The position numbers and the translations under genes were made by a program. Of a stretch of 64,000 bases of DNA, positions 16,777 to 25,857 are shown piece after piece (positions within the stretch are counted from its first letter, which is position 1; every line of letters begins with the position of its first letter). This DNA comes from Streptomycetaceae bacterium (GTDB lineage Bacteria > Actinomycetota > Actinomycetes > Nanopelagicales > Nanopelagicaceae), in the NCBI GenBank assembly GCA_027483765.1, contig JAIXTW010000003.1, positions 124,001 through 188,000 on the forward strand, given 5' to 3'. The notes under the pieces are model-generated. The model was not told the DNA's origin and did no database searches. It was given only the letters and a program-made list of their open reading frames with translations.

Positions 16777-18377
16777 TTACATTTTCCAACGTTTCACTCA
16801 TCTATCCACACTCCACTAAGACGGTGCTGGAAGATCTCAACTGTGAAATTCAAGAGGGTGAGATGGTCTTAGTAATGGGCCACACCGGGTCGGGAAAATC
16901 ATCGCTCCTGCGCCTCATTAACGGACTAGTCCCCCATCACACCGGTGGCATCCTGGCTGGCGATATCTCGGTTGATGGTTTATCCACTCGAGAGCTAAAG
17001 CCAGGGGCGTTGGCACACCTGGTCGGAATCGTCGGCCAAAATCCAATCAATGGTTTCGTTACGGATGTGGTGGAAGAGGAGATTGCTTTTGGCATGGAGG
17101 CGTTGAACTTTCCACCTGATGTCATGCGAAAGCGCGTGGAAGAAGTCCTCGATCTACTGAGTTTGAATGCAGTGCGCGCAAGAGCGATTAGTTCACTCAG
17201 CGGCGGAGAGCAGCAACGAGTAGCAATTGCAGCGGCGTTAGTAATGCACCCAAAAGTTTTAGTCCTGGATGAACCAACTAGCGCACTAGATCCCATTGCA
17301 GCAGAAGAAGTGCTCTCCGTCTTACACCGGCTTGTTCACGACTTAAGCGTTACAGTTATTATGGCCGAACATCGATTAGAGCGAGTGATTCAATTTGTTG
17401 ACCGCATTATCTATATCGAAGGAAATGGTGAAACTTCGATAGGAAGTGCGGAAGAGATTCTCAGTAAATCAGAGCTTGTCCCGCCCATCATTAGACTTGC
17501 GCGTGCCCTTAATTTAAATGAATTTGGAACCAGCGTCCGGGAAGTTCGTCGACTTACAGCAGATGTCCGAGGTATAGCCGTTGCAGAAATTGATAGTGCA
17601 ACTCGGGTGCGCACTCCGGCAATCGAAGTGGATTCATTGACAGTTAAATACGGGGACGATTTTGCACTCCGTGGCGTTTCAACCTCAATTGGTAAGGGCG
17701 AGATCGTCGCTCTCATGGGACGCAATGGCGCTGGGAAGAGCTCGCTCCTGGAAACAATTGTGGGTGTCTTGAAACCGAGCTCGGGTGCAGTGCGCGTTTA
17801 TCAGCAAGACCCGGCAGAACTCGCTGGAAAGAGTCGTCGCAAACGAATTGGCTACGTCCCGCAAGAGCCTTCGGACTTGCTCTACCACCAGAGCGTTCGC
17901 CAAGAATGCCAAGAGGCTGACCTTCTAGCGGGACTTGCATCGGGCACCACACTTTCATTTCTCGACAAACTGGTGCCACGAATTTCTCACGATGCCCATC
18001 CGCACGATCTTTCGGAAGGTCAACGTTTAGCTTTAGTTTTAAGCATCGTGCTCTCCGGAAATCCTCAGCTCCTGATTCTCGATGAGCCAACTCGCGGCTT
18101 GGATTACCAAGCCAAATCTCTCTTTACGCGCGCACTCAAGGAGTATGCGAGCACACTGAACTACCCGGTTCTTCTCGCTACACATGATGTCGAGTTAGTA
18201 GCCGAGTTAGCGGACCGTGTTATTTTCTTAGCCGAAGGTGAAATTGTCGCTGATGGTTCGACTCTTGATGTCTTACTTAGCTCACCTGCCTTTGCACCGC
18301 AGGTCGCCAAAATCATGTCACCACAACCGTGGCTCACCGTTGACCATGTTGTTTCTGCCTTAGCGGAGAAGTTATGA
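16773..18377 (+). CDS. fused double ECF ATPase (energy-coupling factor A/A')
   Basis: A 534-residue protein containing two ABC ATPase domains. Domain 1: Walker A GHTGSGKSS, Q-loop GIVGQNP, signature LSGGEQQR, Walker B VLVLDEPTSALD, H-loop MAEHR. Domain 2 (from about residue 290): Walker A GRNGAGKSS, Q-loop YVPQEP, signature LSEGQR, Walker B LLILDEPTRGLD, H-loop LATHD. The second signature is non-canonical (Glu for Gly). Fused A-A' subunits power ECF vitamin importers. I start at the ATG overlapping the T-component stop; the frame is open further upstream but inside that gene. Confidence 0.94.
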   Translation: MITFSNVSLIYPHSTKTVLEDLNCEIQEGEMVLVMGHTGSGKSSLLRLINGLVPHHTGGILAGDISVDGLSTRELKPGALAHLVGIVGQNPINGFVTDVVEEEIAFGMEALNFPPDVMRKRVEEVLDLLSLNAVRARAISSLSGGEQQRVAIAAALVMHPKVLVLDEPTSALDPIAAEEVLSVLHRLVHDLSVTVIMAEHRLERVIQFVDRIIYIEGNGETSIGSAEEILSKSELVPPIIRLARALNLNEFGTSVREVRRLTADVRGIAVAEIDSATRVRTPAIEVDSLTVKYGDDFALRGVSTSIGKGEIVALMGRNGAGKSSLLETIVGVLKPSSGAVRVYQQDPAELAGKSRRKRIGYVPQEPSDLLYHQSVRQECQEADLLAGLASGTTLSFLDKLVPRISHDAHPHDLSEGQRLALVLSIVLSGNPQLLILDEPTRGLDYQAKSLFTRALKEYASTLNYPVLLATHDVELVAELADRVIFLAEGEIVADGSTLDVLLSSPAFAPQVAKIMSPQPWLTVDHVVSALAEKL

Positions 18378-19201
18378 AGACCAGAAACGTACTGACTTTC
18401 TCGAAAGTACATCTCGTGGTTTTAGTAGCCACAAGCCTGATTGGAGCGCTCGGATTTCTCTGGCCATTTCTTGTCTCCACTCAAGTCGCTCATCCGCAGT
18501 GGATATTTCTCTGTGCCACACCACTTGCCCTTGCACTCTTCTTAATCAGCGTTAGTAATGGCGCACTCGATGCGAAATCAGTTGCCTTGCTCGCGCTTCT
18601 TTCGGCTCTGGTGGCCGCACTTCGACCACTGGGAACCGGCGCCGTAGGTATTGAACCCATGTGGTTCCTTCTCATTTTAAGCGCCCGCGTCTTTGGCCCT
18701 TCATTTGGTTTTCTGCTGGGCGCGTTGTCAATGTTGGTCTCGGCCTTGATTACCGGCGGTACCGGTCCATGGCTTGCCTATCAATGTTTCGCTGCTGCTT
18801 GGATTGGATTGGGCGTTGGTCTCATCCCACGACGTGTTCGTGGATTACTAGAGATTGCGGCACTGGTTGGCTATGCAATTCTCGCCGCTCAGTTCTTTGG
18901 AATAGCGATGGATCTACAGTTCTGGCCTTGGTATCTGGGTAGCGATTCGCAGCTATCTTTTAGTGCAGGTGCTCCCCTGGCGCAAAATCTCAGTAACTTT
19001 ATGAGCTACCACTTTCTATCCGCATTGGCATGGGATATTCCACGGGCGATTTTTACATCCGTCCTCATCATCATCACCGGGAAACCAGTGCTCGGTGCGC
19101 TACGACGGGCACATACTCGCGCCGCATTTCTTTCGCCGATTGAATTTAGAAATTTAACTACTAACGAACGTGCGATGGGGAAAATGGCAGCGAAACAATA
19201 G
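18374..19201 (+). CDS. ECF transporter S component, probably for cobalamin
   Basis: A 275-residue membrane protein with about six to seven helices and a hydrophobic, Gly/Ala-rich middle (GPSFGFLLGALSMLVSALITGG, split by a Gly-Gly turn) typical of substrate-binding S components. This stretch resembles the ALGxxxG-type surface that meets the T component. It overlaps the ATPase stop (ATGA). The riboswitch suggests cobalamin or a precursor as substrate; sequence alone does not prove it, and it is larger than many S components. Its last 41 bases overlap the convergent gcvT. Confidence 0.85.
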   Translation: MKTRNVLTFSKVHLVVLVATSLIGALGFLWPFLVSTQVAHPQWIFLCATPLALALFLISVSNGALDAKSVALLALLSALVAALRPLGTGAVGIEPMWFLLILSARVFGPSFGFLLGALSMLVSALITGGTGPWLAYQCFAAAWIGLGVGLIPRRVRGLLEIAALVGYAILAAQFFGIAMDLQFWPWYLGSDSQLSFSAGAPLAQNLSNFMSYHFLSALAWDIPRAIFTSVLIIITGKPVLGALRRAHTRAAFLSPIEFRNLTTNERAMGKMAAKQ

Positions 19202-20249
19202 TTGCTGACGAATCGCGTCCACGTACATCGATGATTAATTGATCTCCCTCTGCGCAGTTGGGATCAATGAGTGCAAGTGCAATTCCGGTCTTCAGCGTTG
19301 GCGAGAACGTTCCACTTGTCACGAACCCCACATCAACCCCGCTAGAGTTCTTTACCATCATTCCGGCGCGAGGTATTCCGCGGTCATTTGATTTCAGCGC
19401 GCGAAGTGTGCGCACTACACCTGCTTCGCGCTGACTTCGCAGGGTCTCTGACCCACGAAAGTGGCTCTTCTTCCATCCAATCGCCCATCCAGCGCTGGCT
19501 TGCACGGGAGTGATCTCAAGGGTGAGTTCATGACCGTGCAACGGGTAACCCATTTCGGTGCGCAAGGTATCTCGCGCTCCTAAGCCACAAACTTCACCAG
19601 CAAAAGGTTTCATCGCCGCTACGAGTACATCCCACACAATGGATGCATCCTTCCAACGTGGAACGATTTCGTAACCGTGCTCGCCGGTGTAACCAGTTCG
19701 GCAAAGAATAACTTCGCATCCGCCAATTTCCACATGTGCAAAGGCCATATAATCCATGGTGGGTTCTATTCCAAGACTTTGAATAACAGCGTGAGCCTTC
19801 GGTCCTTGTAGCGCCAAGACCGCAAACTCTTCATGAAGATTTCTTACCGAAACTCCCTCAGGAGCATGCGATTGCAAAACTCGAACGACCTCAGCGGTGT
19901 TGGAAGCATTCGGGATGAGGAAGAAATTGTCATCAGAATTTCGATATGCAATGAGATCATCAACAACTCCACCGTCGTCGTTACATAACAATGTGTATTG
20001 AGCTTGGCCATTTGAGATTCTGGTCAAATCGTTAGTAAACATGGCATTGAGAAACTCAAGTGCACCAGTGCCAGCGATACTCGCCTTGCCCAAGTGAGAA
20101 ACATCGAATAACCCCACCCGTTCGCGCACGGCGGCATGTTCAGCCAATACGCCAGCACCTGGGTACTCGATAGGCATCAACCACCCACCAAAGTCGGCCA
20201 TCTTCGCTTGTAGTTCGATATGTTTTTGATGCAAAGGTGAGTTTTTCAC
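19161..20249 (-). CDS. gcvT: aminomethyltransferase, glycine cleavage T protein
   Basis: A 362-residue GcvT, transferring the aminomethyl group of glycine from lipoylated H protein to tetrahydrofolate. Signatures: DVSHLGKASI, YTLLCNDDGGVVDDLIAYR, RTGYTGEHGYEI, LGARDTLRTEMGYPLHGHEL and GIALALID. Length fits the family. gcvH and gcvP are not in the window. It is divergent from pepA, with the start codon beside the pepA leader, and overlaps the convergent S-component gene by 41 bases. Confidence 0.95.
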   Translation of the reverse strand: MKNSPLHQKHIELQAKMADFGGWLMPIEYPGAGVLAEHAAVRERVGLFDVSHLGKASIAGTGALEFLNAMFTNDLTRISNGQAQYTLLCNDDGGVVDDLIAYRNSDDNFFLIPNASNTAEVVRVLQSHAPEGVSVRNLHEEFAVLALQGPKAHAVIQSLGIEPTMDYMAFAHVEIGGCEVILCRTGYTGEHGYEIVPRWKDASIVWDVLVAAMKPFAGEVCGLGARDTLRTEMGYPLHGHELTLEITPVQASAGWAIGWKKSHFRGSETLRSQREAGVVRTLRALKSNDRGIPRAGMMVKNSSGVDVGFVTSGTFSPTLKTGIALALIDPNCAEGDQLIIDVRGRDSSATIVSLPFSPSHVR

Positions 20250-20331
20250 GATGACAACTTACACTTACCCGACATCTGAACTAAGTATCGCCGTCACGAA
20301 ATATCCACCGCGCGATCAAAGGGAGCACCTT

Positions 20332-21831
20332 ATGACAACCATCCGCCTCACCGACGGAATCGTGAAAGACGATGTAGTGGTTGTTGGCCTCGCCGCCAAA
20401 GGTGCTAAAGGAGCCAAGGGTTCGGTTCAGATTGAATCAGGGGATCTGCCGCTCGATACAAAATTTCTGCTGCAAGCACTCAGTGATTTAGGTGCGACGG
20501 GCAAGGCTGATGAAGTTATCAAAGTTGCTGGAACATCTACCCGGCTGATTGTCTTTACCGGTCTAGGAAAAGTTTCAACGTCCTATAACACCGAGACCTT
20601 GCGGCGCGCGGCTGGCGCTGCTGCACGTTCACTCGCCGGACATTCCAGCGCAACATTTGCACTGCCGGCTAAAGATCTTCGAGCGATCTCAGCTATTGCC
20701 GAAGGCGCAGGGCTGGGAAGTTATCTCTTCGATTCCTTCCGCGGGTCTACCAAAGATGCGCAAAAGACGCCGCTGAGTAAAGTCACACTCTTCTCACTCC
20801 TTGCGCAAACCGCAGAGGCAAAAGACGCCGCGCGTTCAGCCGAAGTTATAGCTACCTACACAAACCTTGTTCGCGATTTAATCAACACTCCTCCGAGCCA
20901 CCTAACACCCGAGACTTTCTGTGATGCAATCAAAGACGCTGTGCAAAGCGCCGGTGGTGCAGCACTCGGATTAAAGATTTCGGTCATGAGCGCTGCGCAA
21001 TTGAAATCCAAAGGCTTCGGTGGAATCACTGCAGTTGGACAAGGTTCAGTTAACCCGCCAACACTTCTTAACATCAGCTACTCACCGAAGGGTGTGAAAG
21101 CTACGAAAAAATATGCATTTGTCGGTAAGGGAATTACCTTTGACACCGGTGGTTTGGCTCTGAAACCAGCACTTGGCATGGAGGCGATGAAGTCAGATAT
21201 GAGTGGCGCTGCTGCAGTATGTGCAGCAACAATCGCCATCGCGCTCCTTAAACTGCCAGTAGCTATCGAAACGTGGGCTCCACTGGCTGAGAATATGGTG
21301 AGCGAGAATGCAACACGACCAAGTGATGTCATCACTATGTATGGCGGAAAAACTGTAGAGGTACTGAATCCTGATGCCGAAGGTCGATTAGTTCTAGGTG
21401 ATGCCCTAGTAAAGGCGCAGGAGAGTAAAGATCTTGATGGAATCATCGATGTTGCAACTTTGACCGGAGCGCAAGTTGTCGCACTCGGGACCCGCACCAG
21501 TGCTGTAATGACAAACAACAAAGATTTCTCAAACGAATTCTTGCAAGCCGCCGAAATTTCCGGTGAGGCTTTTTGGCCTATGCCACTTCCGATCGAGTTG
21601 CGCGCATCACTGGACTCTCCCGTTGCCGATATGGCAAACATCGGAGATCGCATGGGAGGCATGCTGGTAGCCGGACTCTTCCTAAAAGAGTTTGTCAGCG
21701 ATGAGCTACCGTGGCTGCATCTTGATATTGCTGGTCCAGCATTTAATGATGGCCAGGCACACGGATACACCCCAGTGGGAGGAACAGGTATCGCCCTGCG
21801 CTCCTTGCTCGAACTGGCTCGGGGCCGATAG
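20332..21831 (+). CDS. pepA: leucyl aminopeptidase (M17)
   Basis: A 499-residue cytosolic M17 aminopeptidase that removes N-terminal residues from peptides using two metal ions. The catalytic C-terminal domain carries VGKGITFDTGGLALKP, MKSDMSGAA and the metal motif NPDAEGRLVLGDAL, where most relatives have Thr instead of Pro. The start is the ATG at 20332, preceded by AAGGGAG seven bases upstream; the frame opens at 20251 but lacks such a site. The 80-base leader lies between divergent gcvT and pepA. Confidence 0.95.
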   Translation: MTTIRLTDGIVKDDVVVVGLAAKGAKGAKGSVQIESGDLPLDTKFLLQALSDLGATGKADEVIKVAGTSTRLIVFTGLGKVSTSYNTETLRRAAGAAARSLAGHSSATFALPAKDLRAISAIAEGAGLGSYLFDSFRGSTKDAQKTPLSKVTLFSLLAQTAEAKDAARSAEVIATYTNLVRDLINTPPSHLTPETFCDAIKDAVQSAGGAALGLKISVMSAAQLKSKGFGGITAVGQGSVNPPTLLNISYSPKGVKATKKYAFVGKGITFDTGGLALKPALGMEAMKSDMSGAAAVCAATIAIALLKLPVAIETWAPLAENMVSENATRPSDVITMYGGKTVEVLNPDAEGRLVLGDALVKAQESKDLDGIIDVATLTGAQVVALGTRTSAVMTNNKDFSNEFLQAAEISGEAFWPMPLPIELRASLDSPVADMANIGDRMGGMLVAGLFLKEFVSDELPWLHLDIAGPAFNDGQAHGYTPVGGTGIALRSLLELARGR

Positions 21832-21923
21832 CGCCCTTTTCTCGATTTAGCCTTAGCGGACCAAGGCTGGCAAGATAGCCCCCGTTGGTAGCTAGAGTTG
21901 AGCAGGCTTAAGGGAGTCACTCT

Positions 21924-23291
21924 GTGTCGAATTTTGATCTTGTAGTTCTTGGTGGAGGCAGCGGCGGTTACGCGGCAGCACTTCGTGGCGCACAACTCGG
22001 TTTATCCGTCGCCCTGATTGAGAAGGACAAGGTCGGTGGTACTTGTTTACACCGCGGATGTATTCCTACAAAGGCTCTACTCCATGCCGGTGAAGTTGCC
22101 GATAGCGCTCGCGAATCAGCGCAATTCGGAGTCAACGCGACATTTAATTCGATCGAGATGAGTGGCGTTAACTCATATAAAGATGGCGTCATCGCTGGTC
22201 TCTACAAGGGTTTGCAAGGTCTTGTTAAATCTCGTGGAATCACATTCGTCGAAGGAACCGGTCGACTTGTTTCAAATAACACAGTCGAGGTTAACGGGAC
22301 GCAGTACACCGGAAAGAATATTGTTCTTGCCACTGGCTCCTACGCACGAACCTTGCCTGGTCTTGAAATTGATGGGCAACGCGTCATTACATCTGATCAC
22401 GGCACTTCAATGGATTACGTTCCAAAGAGCGTCATTGTTCTTGGTGGCGGTGTTATTGGTTGCGAGTTTGCATCTGTCTGGAAGTCATTCGGTTCCGATG
22501 TAACAATTATTGAAGGTCTGCCGCATCTAGTTGCACTCGAGGACGAATCTTCCAGCAAGTTACTCGAGCGGGCATTTCGCAAGCGTGGAATCAAATTTGA
22601 ACTAGGTGTTCGATTCGCCTCTCATCGCGTGGATTCCAATGGCGTGACCGTGACACTTGAAGATGGCCGTGAATTCTCGGCTGACCTCCTTTTGGTATCA
22701 GTTGGACGTGGACCTGTAACCGACGGCGTTGGATACCAGGAGATCGGCATCGCTATGGATCGCGGTTACATCACCGTTGATGATCACTGCCGCACAAATA
22801 TTCCGGGCATTTTTGCTGTAGGCGACATTATTCCCACCCTGCAATTAGCTCATGTGGGCTTCCAAGAAGGTATTTTGGTAGCAGAGACAATCGCTGGCCT
22901 CAATCCCCGACCAATTAATTACGATGGCGTTCCACGTGTTACATATTCGGAGCCAGAAGTTGCATCTGTTGGACTCTCGACCAAAATTGCGAAAGAGCGT
23001 GGATACGACGTTGTCGAACTCGATTACAACTTAGCTGGAAATGGTAAGGCTCAGATTCTTAAGACTGCAGGATCAATCAAACTTGTGGCAGAGAAGAACG
23101 GTCCGGTATTAGGTATTCACATGGTGGGAGCTCGCGTTGGTGAACTCTTAGCTGAAGCGCAATTGATTTTTAACTGGGAAGCATCAGCAGATGATGTTGC
23201 TCCGCTAGTACATGCACATCCAACTCTGTCAGAGGCAATGGGCGAAGCTCATATGGCTCTAGCAGGCAAACCACTTCACGCGCACGGTTAA
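21924..23291 (+). CDS. lpdA: dihydrolipoyl dehydrogenase (E3)
   Basis: A 455-residue flavoprotein that reoxidises dihydrolipoyl groups of 2-oxoacid dehydrogenases and the glycine cleavage system. FAD motif GGGSGGYAAA, redox disulfide Cys41-Cys46 (GGTCLHRGCIPTK), NAD motif GGGVIGCEFASV, second FAD motif FAVGDI, and the C-terminal catalytic HAHPTLSEA. It starts at GTG with AAGGGAG upstream. It is followed 20 bases later by sucB, so the two enzyme subunits are likely co-transcribed. Confidence 0.97.
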   Translation: MSNFDLVVLGGGSGGYAAALRGAQLGLSVALIEKDKVGGTCLHRGCIPTKALLHAGEVADSARESAQFGVNATFNSIEMSGVNSYKDGVIAGLYKGLQGLVKSRGITFVEGTGRLVSNNTVEVNGTQYTGKNIVLATGSYARTLPGLEIDGQRVITSDHGTSMDYVPKSVIVLGGGVIGCEFASVWKSFGSDVTIIEGLPHLVALEDESSSKLLERAFRKRGIKFELGVRFASHRVDSNGVTVTLEDGREFSADLLLVSVGRGPVTDGVGYQEIGIAMDRGYITVDDHCRTNIPGIFAVGDIIPTLQLAHVGFQEGILVAETIAGLNPRPINYDGVPRVTYSEPEVASVGLSTKIAKERGYDVVELDYNLAGNGKAQILKTAGSIKLVAEKNGPVLGIHMVGARVGELLAEAQLIFNWEASADDVAPLVHAHPTLSEAMGEAHMALAGKPLHAHG

Positions 23292-23310
23292 GTAAGAGGA
23301 GAAAATAGAT

Positions 23311-24966
23311 ATGTCATTCTCAGTAACAATGCCAGCTCTCGGCGAGAGCGTCAGTGAAGGTACCGTCACACGTTGGCTCAAGAATGAAGGCGACGTAGTT
23401 GCAGTTGATGAACCGCTCCTTGAAGTATCTACAGATAAAGTCGATACCGAGATTCCATCGCCAGTAGCAGGAGTTCTCTCAAAAATTGTTGTTGGCGTAG
23501 ATCAGACAGTTGCCGTCGGCGCCGAACTTGCAGTTATCGCTCAATCTGGTGAGAGCGCAGCAGCACCAGTTGCAGCGGCTCCAGTTGCTGCCCCAGTTGC
23601 AGCAGCCCCAGTTGCAGCAGCCCCAGTTGCTCCACCAGCTCCAACTCCCCCACCTGCGGCCCCAGCTGCATCTAATGGCGCGGGAACTGTCATCACAATG
23701 CCAGCACTCGGTGAGTCAGTTAGTGAGGGCACAGTTACACGTTGGTTAAAAAACGTTGGTGATGCTGTTGCTGTTGATGAAGCACTTCTTGAAGTTTCTA
23801 CAGATAAAGTCGATACTGAAATTCCTTCACCAGTGGCAGGAACTCTGCTTGCAATCGATGTCGCAGTCGACACCACTGTCGCCGTCGGTGCACGTCTTGG
23901 ATTAATTGGTTCTCAGGGAGCCGCACCGGCTCCGGTTGCTGCGCCAGTTGCACCAGCTCCCGTTGCTGCGCCAGTTGCACCAGCTCCCGTTGCTGCGCCA
24001 GTTGCACCAGCTCCAGTTGCCGCACCTGCTGCGGTTTCCCAACCAGCAGATGCCTATGTCACTCCTATTGTTCGCAAGCTCGCTAATGATCTCGGTGTAA
24101 ATCTTGCGTCAGTTAAGGGAACCGGCATCGGCGGAAGAATTCGCAAAGAAGATGTACAGGCACTCGTTCCAACTAGCGCACCTGCTGCTGCAGTTGCTCC
24201 AGCTGCTTCAACACCAGCTCGAGTATCGGCGCCAGTCGCTGCATCTCCATTGCGTGGCACCACAGTGACTATGTCTCGTCTTCGTAAAGTGATTGCCGCC
24301 CGCATGGTTGAATCACTACAAGTCTCAGCACAATTGACCACAGTCATTGAAGTTGATGTGACAAAGATTGCCCGACTTCGTGATCGCGCGAAGGCAACAT
24401 TCGAAGCGCGCGAAGGTGTCAAACTTTCATTCCTTCCATTCTTCGCAGTTGCCGTATGTGAAGCGCTCAAGCAGCACCCGGTCCTGAACTCCTCTGTTGA
24501 AGGCGATCAAATTATTTATCACGGAGCCGAGCACCTAGGTGTTGCAGTCGATACCGAAAGAGGTCTCTTGGTACCAGTGATTCATAATGCTGGCGATCTC
24601 AATATGGGCGGCGTTGCTCGCAAGATTGCAGATCTTGCCGCGCGTACTCGCGACAATAAAGTAACTCCAGATGAGCTCGGTGGTGGAACATTTACCCTCA
24701 CCAATACCGGTTCACGTGGCGCGCTCTTTGATACTCCAATCATCAATCAGCCACAGGTTGCAATTCTTGGACTAGGCGCAGTTGTAAAGCGTCCGATGGT
24801 GGTTAAAGGTGAGGATGGTGGCGAAACAATCGCTATCCGTTCCATGGTCTACCTCGGACTTTCATACGACCACCGAGTCGTCGATGGCGCAGATGCAGCT
24901 CGCTTCTTAGTGACCTTGAAGGAACGCCTCGAAGGCGGATCTTTTGAATCCGATTTGGGTCTGTAA
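23311..24966 (+). CDS. sucB: dihydrolipoyl acyltransferase E2 with two lipoyl domains (2-oxoacid dehydrogenase)
   Basis: A 551-residue E2 with two lipoyl domains of near-identical sequence (lipoylated Lys43 and Lys166, both in [14 protein letters not shown]), separated by Ala-Pro-Val linkers. A peripheral-subunit-binding domain follows (about 250-285: [15 protein letters not shown]). The acyltransferase catalytic domain ends with [15 protein letters not shown] (His521, Asp525). In actinobacteria this type may serve pyruvate dehydrogenase rather than 2-oxoglutarate dehydrogenase, so the symbol is tentative. It lies downstream of lpdA; lipB and lipA a few kb on would supply its lipoyl groups. 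Confidence 0.94.
   Translation: MSFSVTMPALGESVSEGTVTRWLKNEGDVVAVDEPLLEVSTDKVDTEIPSPVAGVLSKIVVGVDQTVAVGAELAVIAQSGESAAAPVAAAPVAAPVAAAPVAAAPVAPPAPTPPPAAPAASNGAGTVITMPALGESVSEGTVTRWLKNVGDAVAVDEALLEVSTDKVDTEIPSPVAGTLLAIDVAVDTTVAVGARLGLIGSQGAAPAPVAAPVAPAPVAAPVAPAPVAAPVAPAPVAAPAAVSQPADAYVTPIVRKLANDLGVNLASVKGTGIGGRIRKEDVQALVPTSAPAAAVAPAASTPARVSAPVAASPLRGTTVTMSRLRKVIAARMVESLQVSAQLTTVIEVDVTKIARLRDRAKATFEAREGVKLSFLPFFAVAVCEALKQHPVLNSSVEGDQIIYHGAEHLGVAVDTERGLLVPVIHNAGDLNMGGVARKIADLAARTRDNKVTPDELGGGTFTLTNTGSRGALFDTPIINQPQVAILGLGAVVKRPMVVKGEDGGETIAIRSMVYLGLSYDHRVVDGADAARFLVTLKERLEGGSFESDLGL
23929..24009 (+). repeat. tandem 27-base repeat in the E2 linker
   Basis: Three consecutive 27-base units encode the nonapeptide APVAAPVAP. 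Units 2 and 3 are identical and unit 1 differs at one base; a partial, diverged fourth follows. They form the flexible linker between the second lipoyl domain and the binding domain of the E2 protein. A related Ala-Pro-Val stretch lies at about 23566-23640 in the first linker. Unit number may vary between strains by slippage. Confidence 0.9.
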
Positions 24967-24969
24967 TTA

Positions 24970-25857
24970 ATGTCAGTTCCGCAACGTATTGCAATTACCG
25001 GTTCTTCTGGGCTCATCGGAACCGCGCTTGTCGGTCATCTAAAGAGTGAAGGTCACACTGTTCAACGGTTAGTCCGTCGGGCAGTTGTCGCACCTGATGA
25101 AATTCAATGGGATCCAAAAACTGGCTACGTAGATATTGAAGCGCTACGTGGAGTTGATGCTGTCATCCATCTAGCAGGTGTAGGGGTTGGAGATAAGCGT
25201 TGGAGTAAGAAATACAAATCCGAAATTCTTAACTCTCGTCTTCTAGGAACCACGGCTATCGCTAACGCAGTCGCTGAAGTAAAGCCGCAGGTATTTATCT
25301 CGGCTAGTGCTATTGGTTGGTATGGCGAATCAGGTAATCGCGCTGTTATCGAAAGTGACCGCGCAGGAGATGATTTTCTTGCCGCTGTCTGCCGCGAGTG
25401 GGAAGGTGCAGCAGATCTGGCAACAGGAGTGCGCACAGTAAAGATTCGTACCGGACTCGTCCTGGATCCAACGGGTGGAGCCCTCGGAAAGATGCTGCCA
25501 CTCTTTCGCTTAGGCCTTGGCGGCAAACTCGGTTCTGGAAAACAATGGTGGTCTTGGATTACCTTGCATGATGTTATCCGCGCAATCACATTCATCCTGG
25601 AGAAACCAATAACCGGTCCAGTAAATCTCACTTCACCCAATCCAGTTACCAATCAAGAATTCACATCAGCTCTTGCTCGCGCCATGCACCGTCCGGCGCT
25701 CTTTCCAGCACCAGCTTTCGCGTTGAAGATTGCACTCGGTGGTTTCTCGAGTGAGATTTTAGGTAGCAAGAAGGTAAATCCTCAGGCACTTACCGAAGCA
25801 GGATTTACTTGGGACTATCCCCACATTTCAAGTGCGCTCAAAGCCCTCATCGAGTAA
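24970..25857 (+). CDS. TIGR01777-type NAD(P)-binding epimerase-like protein
   Basis: A 295-residue extended SDR protein. The Rossmann motif is TGSSGLIGTALVGHL at the N-terminus, with VIHLAGVGVG, the SASAIGWYG segment and RTGLVLDPTGGALGKML. The C-terminal region (about 245-295, GGFSSEILGSKKVNPQAL) fits DUF1731. Members are often called sugar nucleotide epimerases, but the function is unproven; some relate to cell division or chloroplast proteins. It begins three bases after the E2 stop and overlaps the convergent oxidoreductase by 30 bases. Confidence 0.92.
   Translation: MSVPQRIAITGSSGLIGTALVGHLKSEGHTVQRLVRRAVVAPDEIQWDPKTGYVDIEALRGVDAVIHLAGVGVGDKRWSKKYKSEILNSRLLGTTAIANAVAEVKPQVFISASAIGWYGESGNRAVIESDRAGDDFLAAVCREWEGAADLATGVRTVKIRTGLVLDPTGGALGKMLPLFRLGLGGKLGSGKQWWSWITLHDVIRAITFILEKPITGPVNLTSPNPVTNQEFTSALARAMHRPALFPAPAFALKIALGGFSSEILGSKKVNPQALTEAGFTWDYPHISSALKALIE

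Noticed and set aside
21849-21868. AGCCTT/AAGGCT hairpin after pepA as a terminator
   Set aside because: The stem is six bases and no T-run follows on the plus strand, so I did not list it as a terminator.
23541-24100. Long alternative-frame open frames rich in Gln, Leu and Pro in sucB
   Set aside because: They are shadows of the Ala-Pro-Val repeats of the real gene and have no start context or domain.
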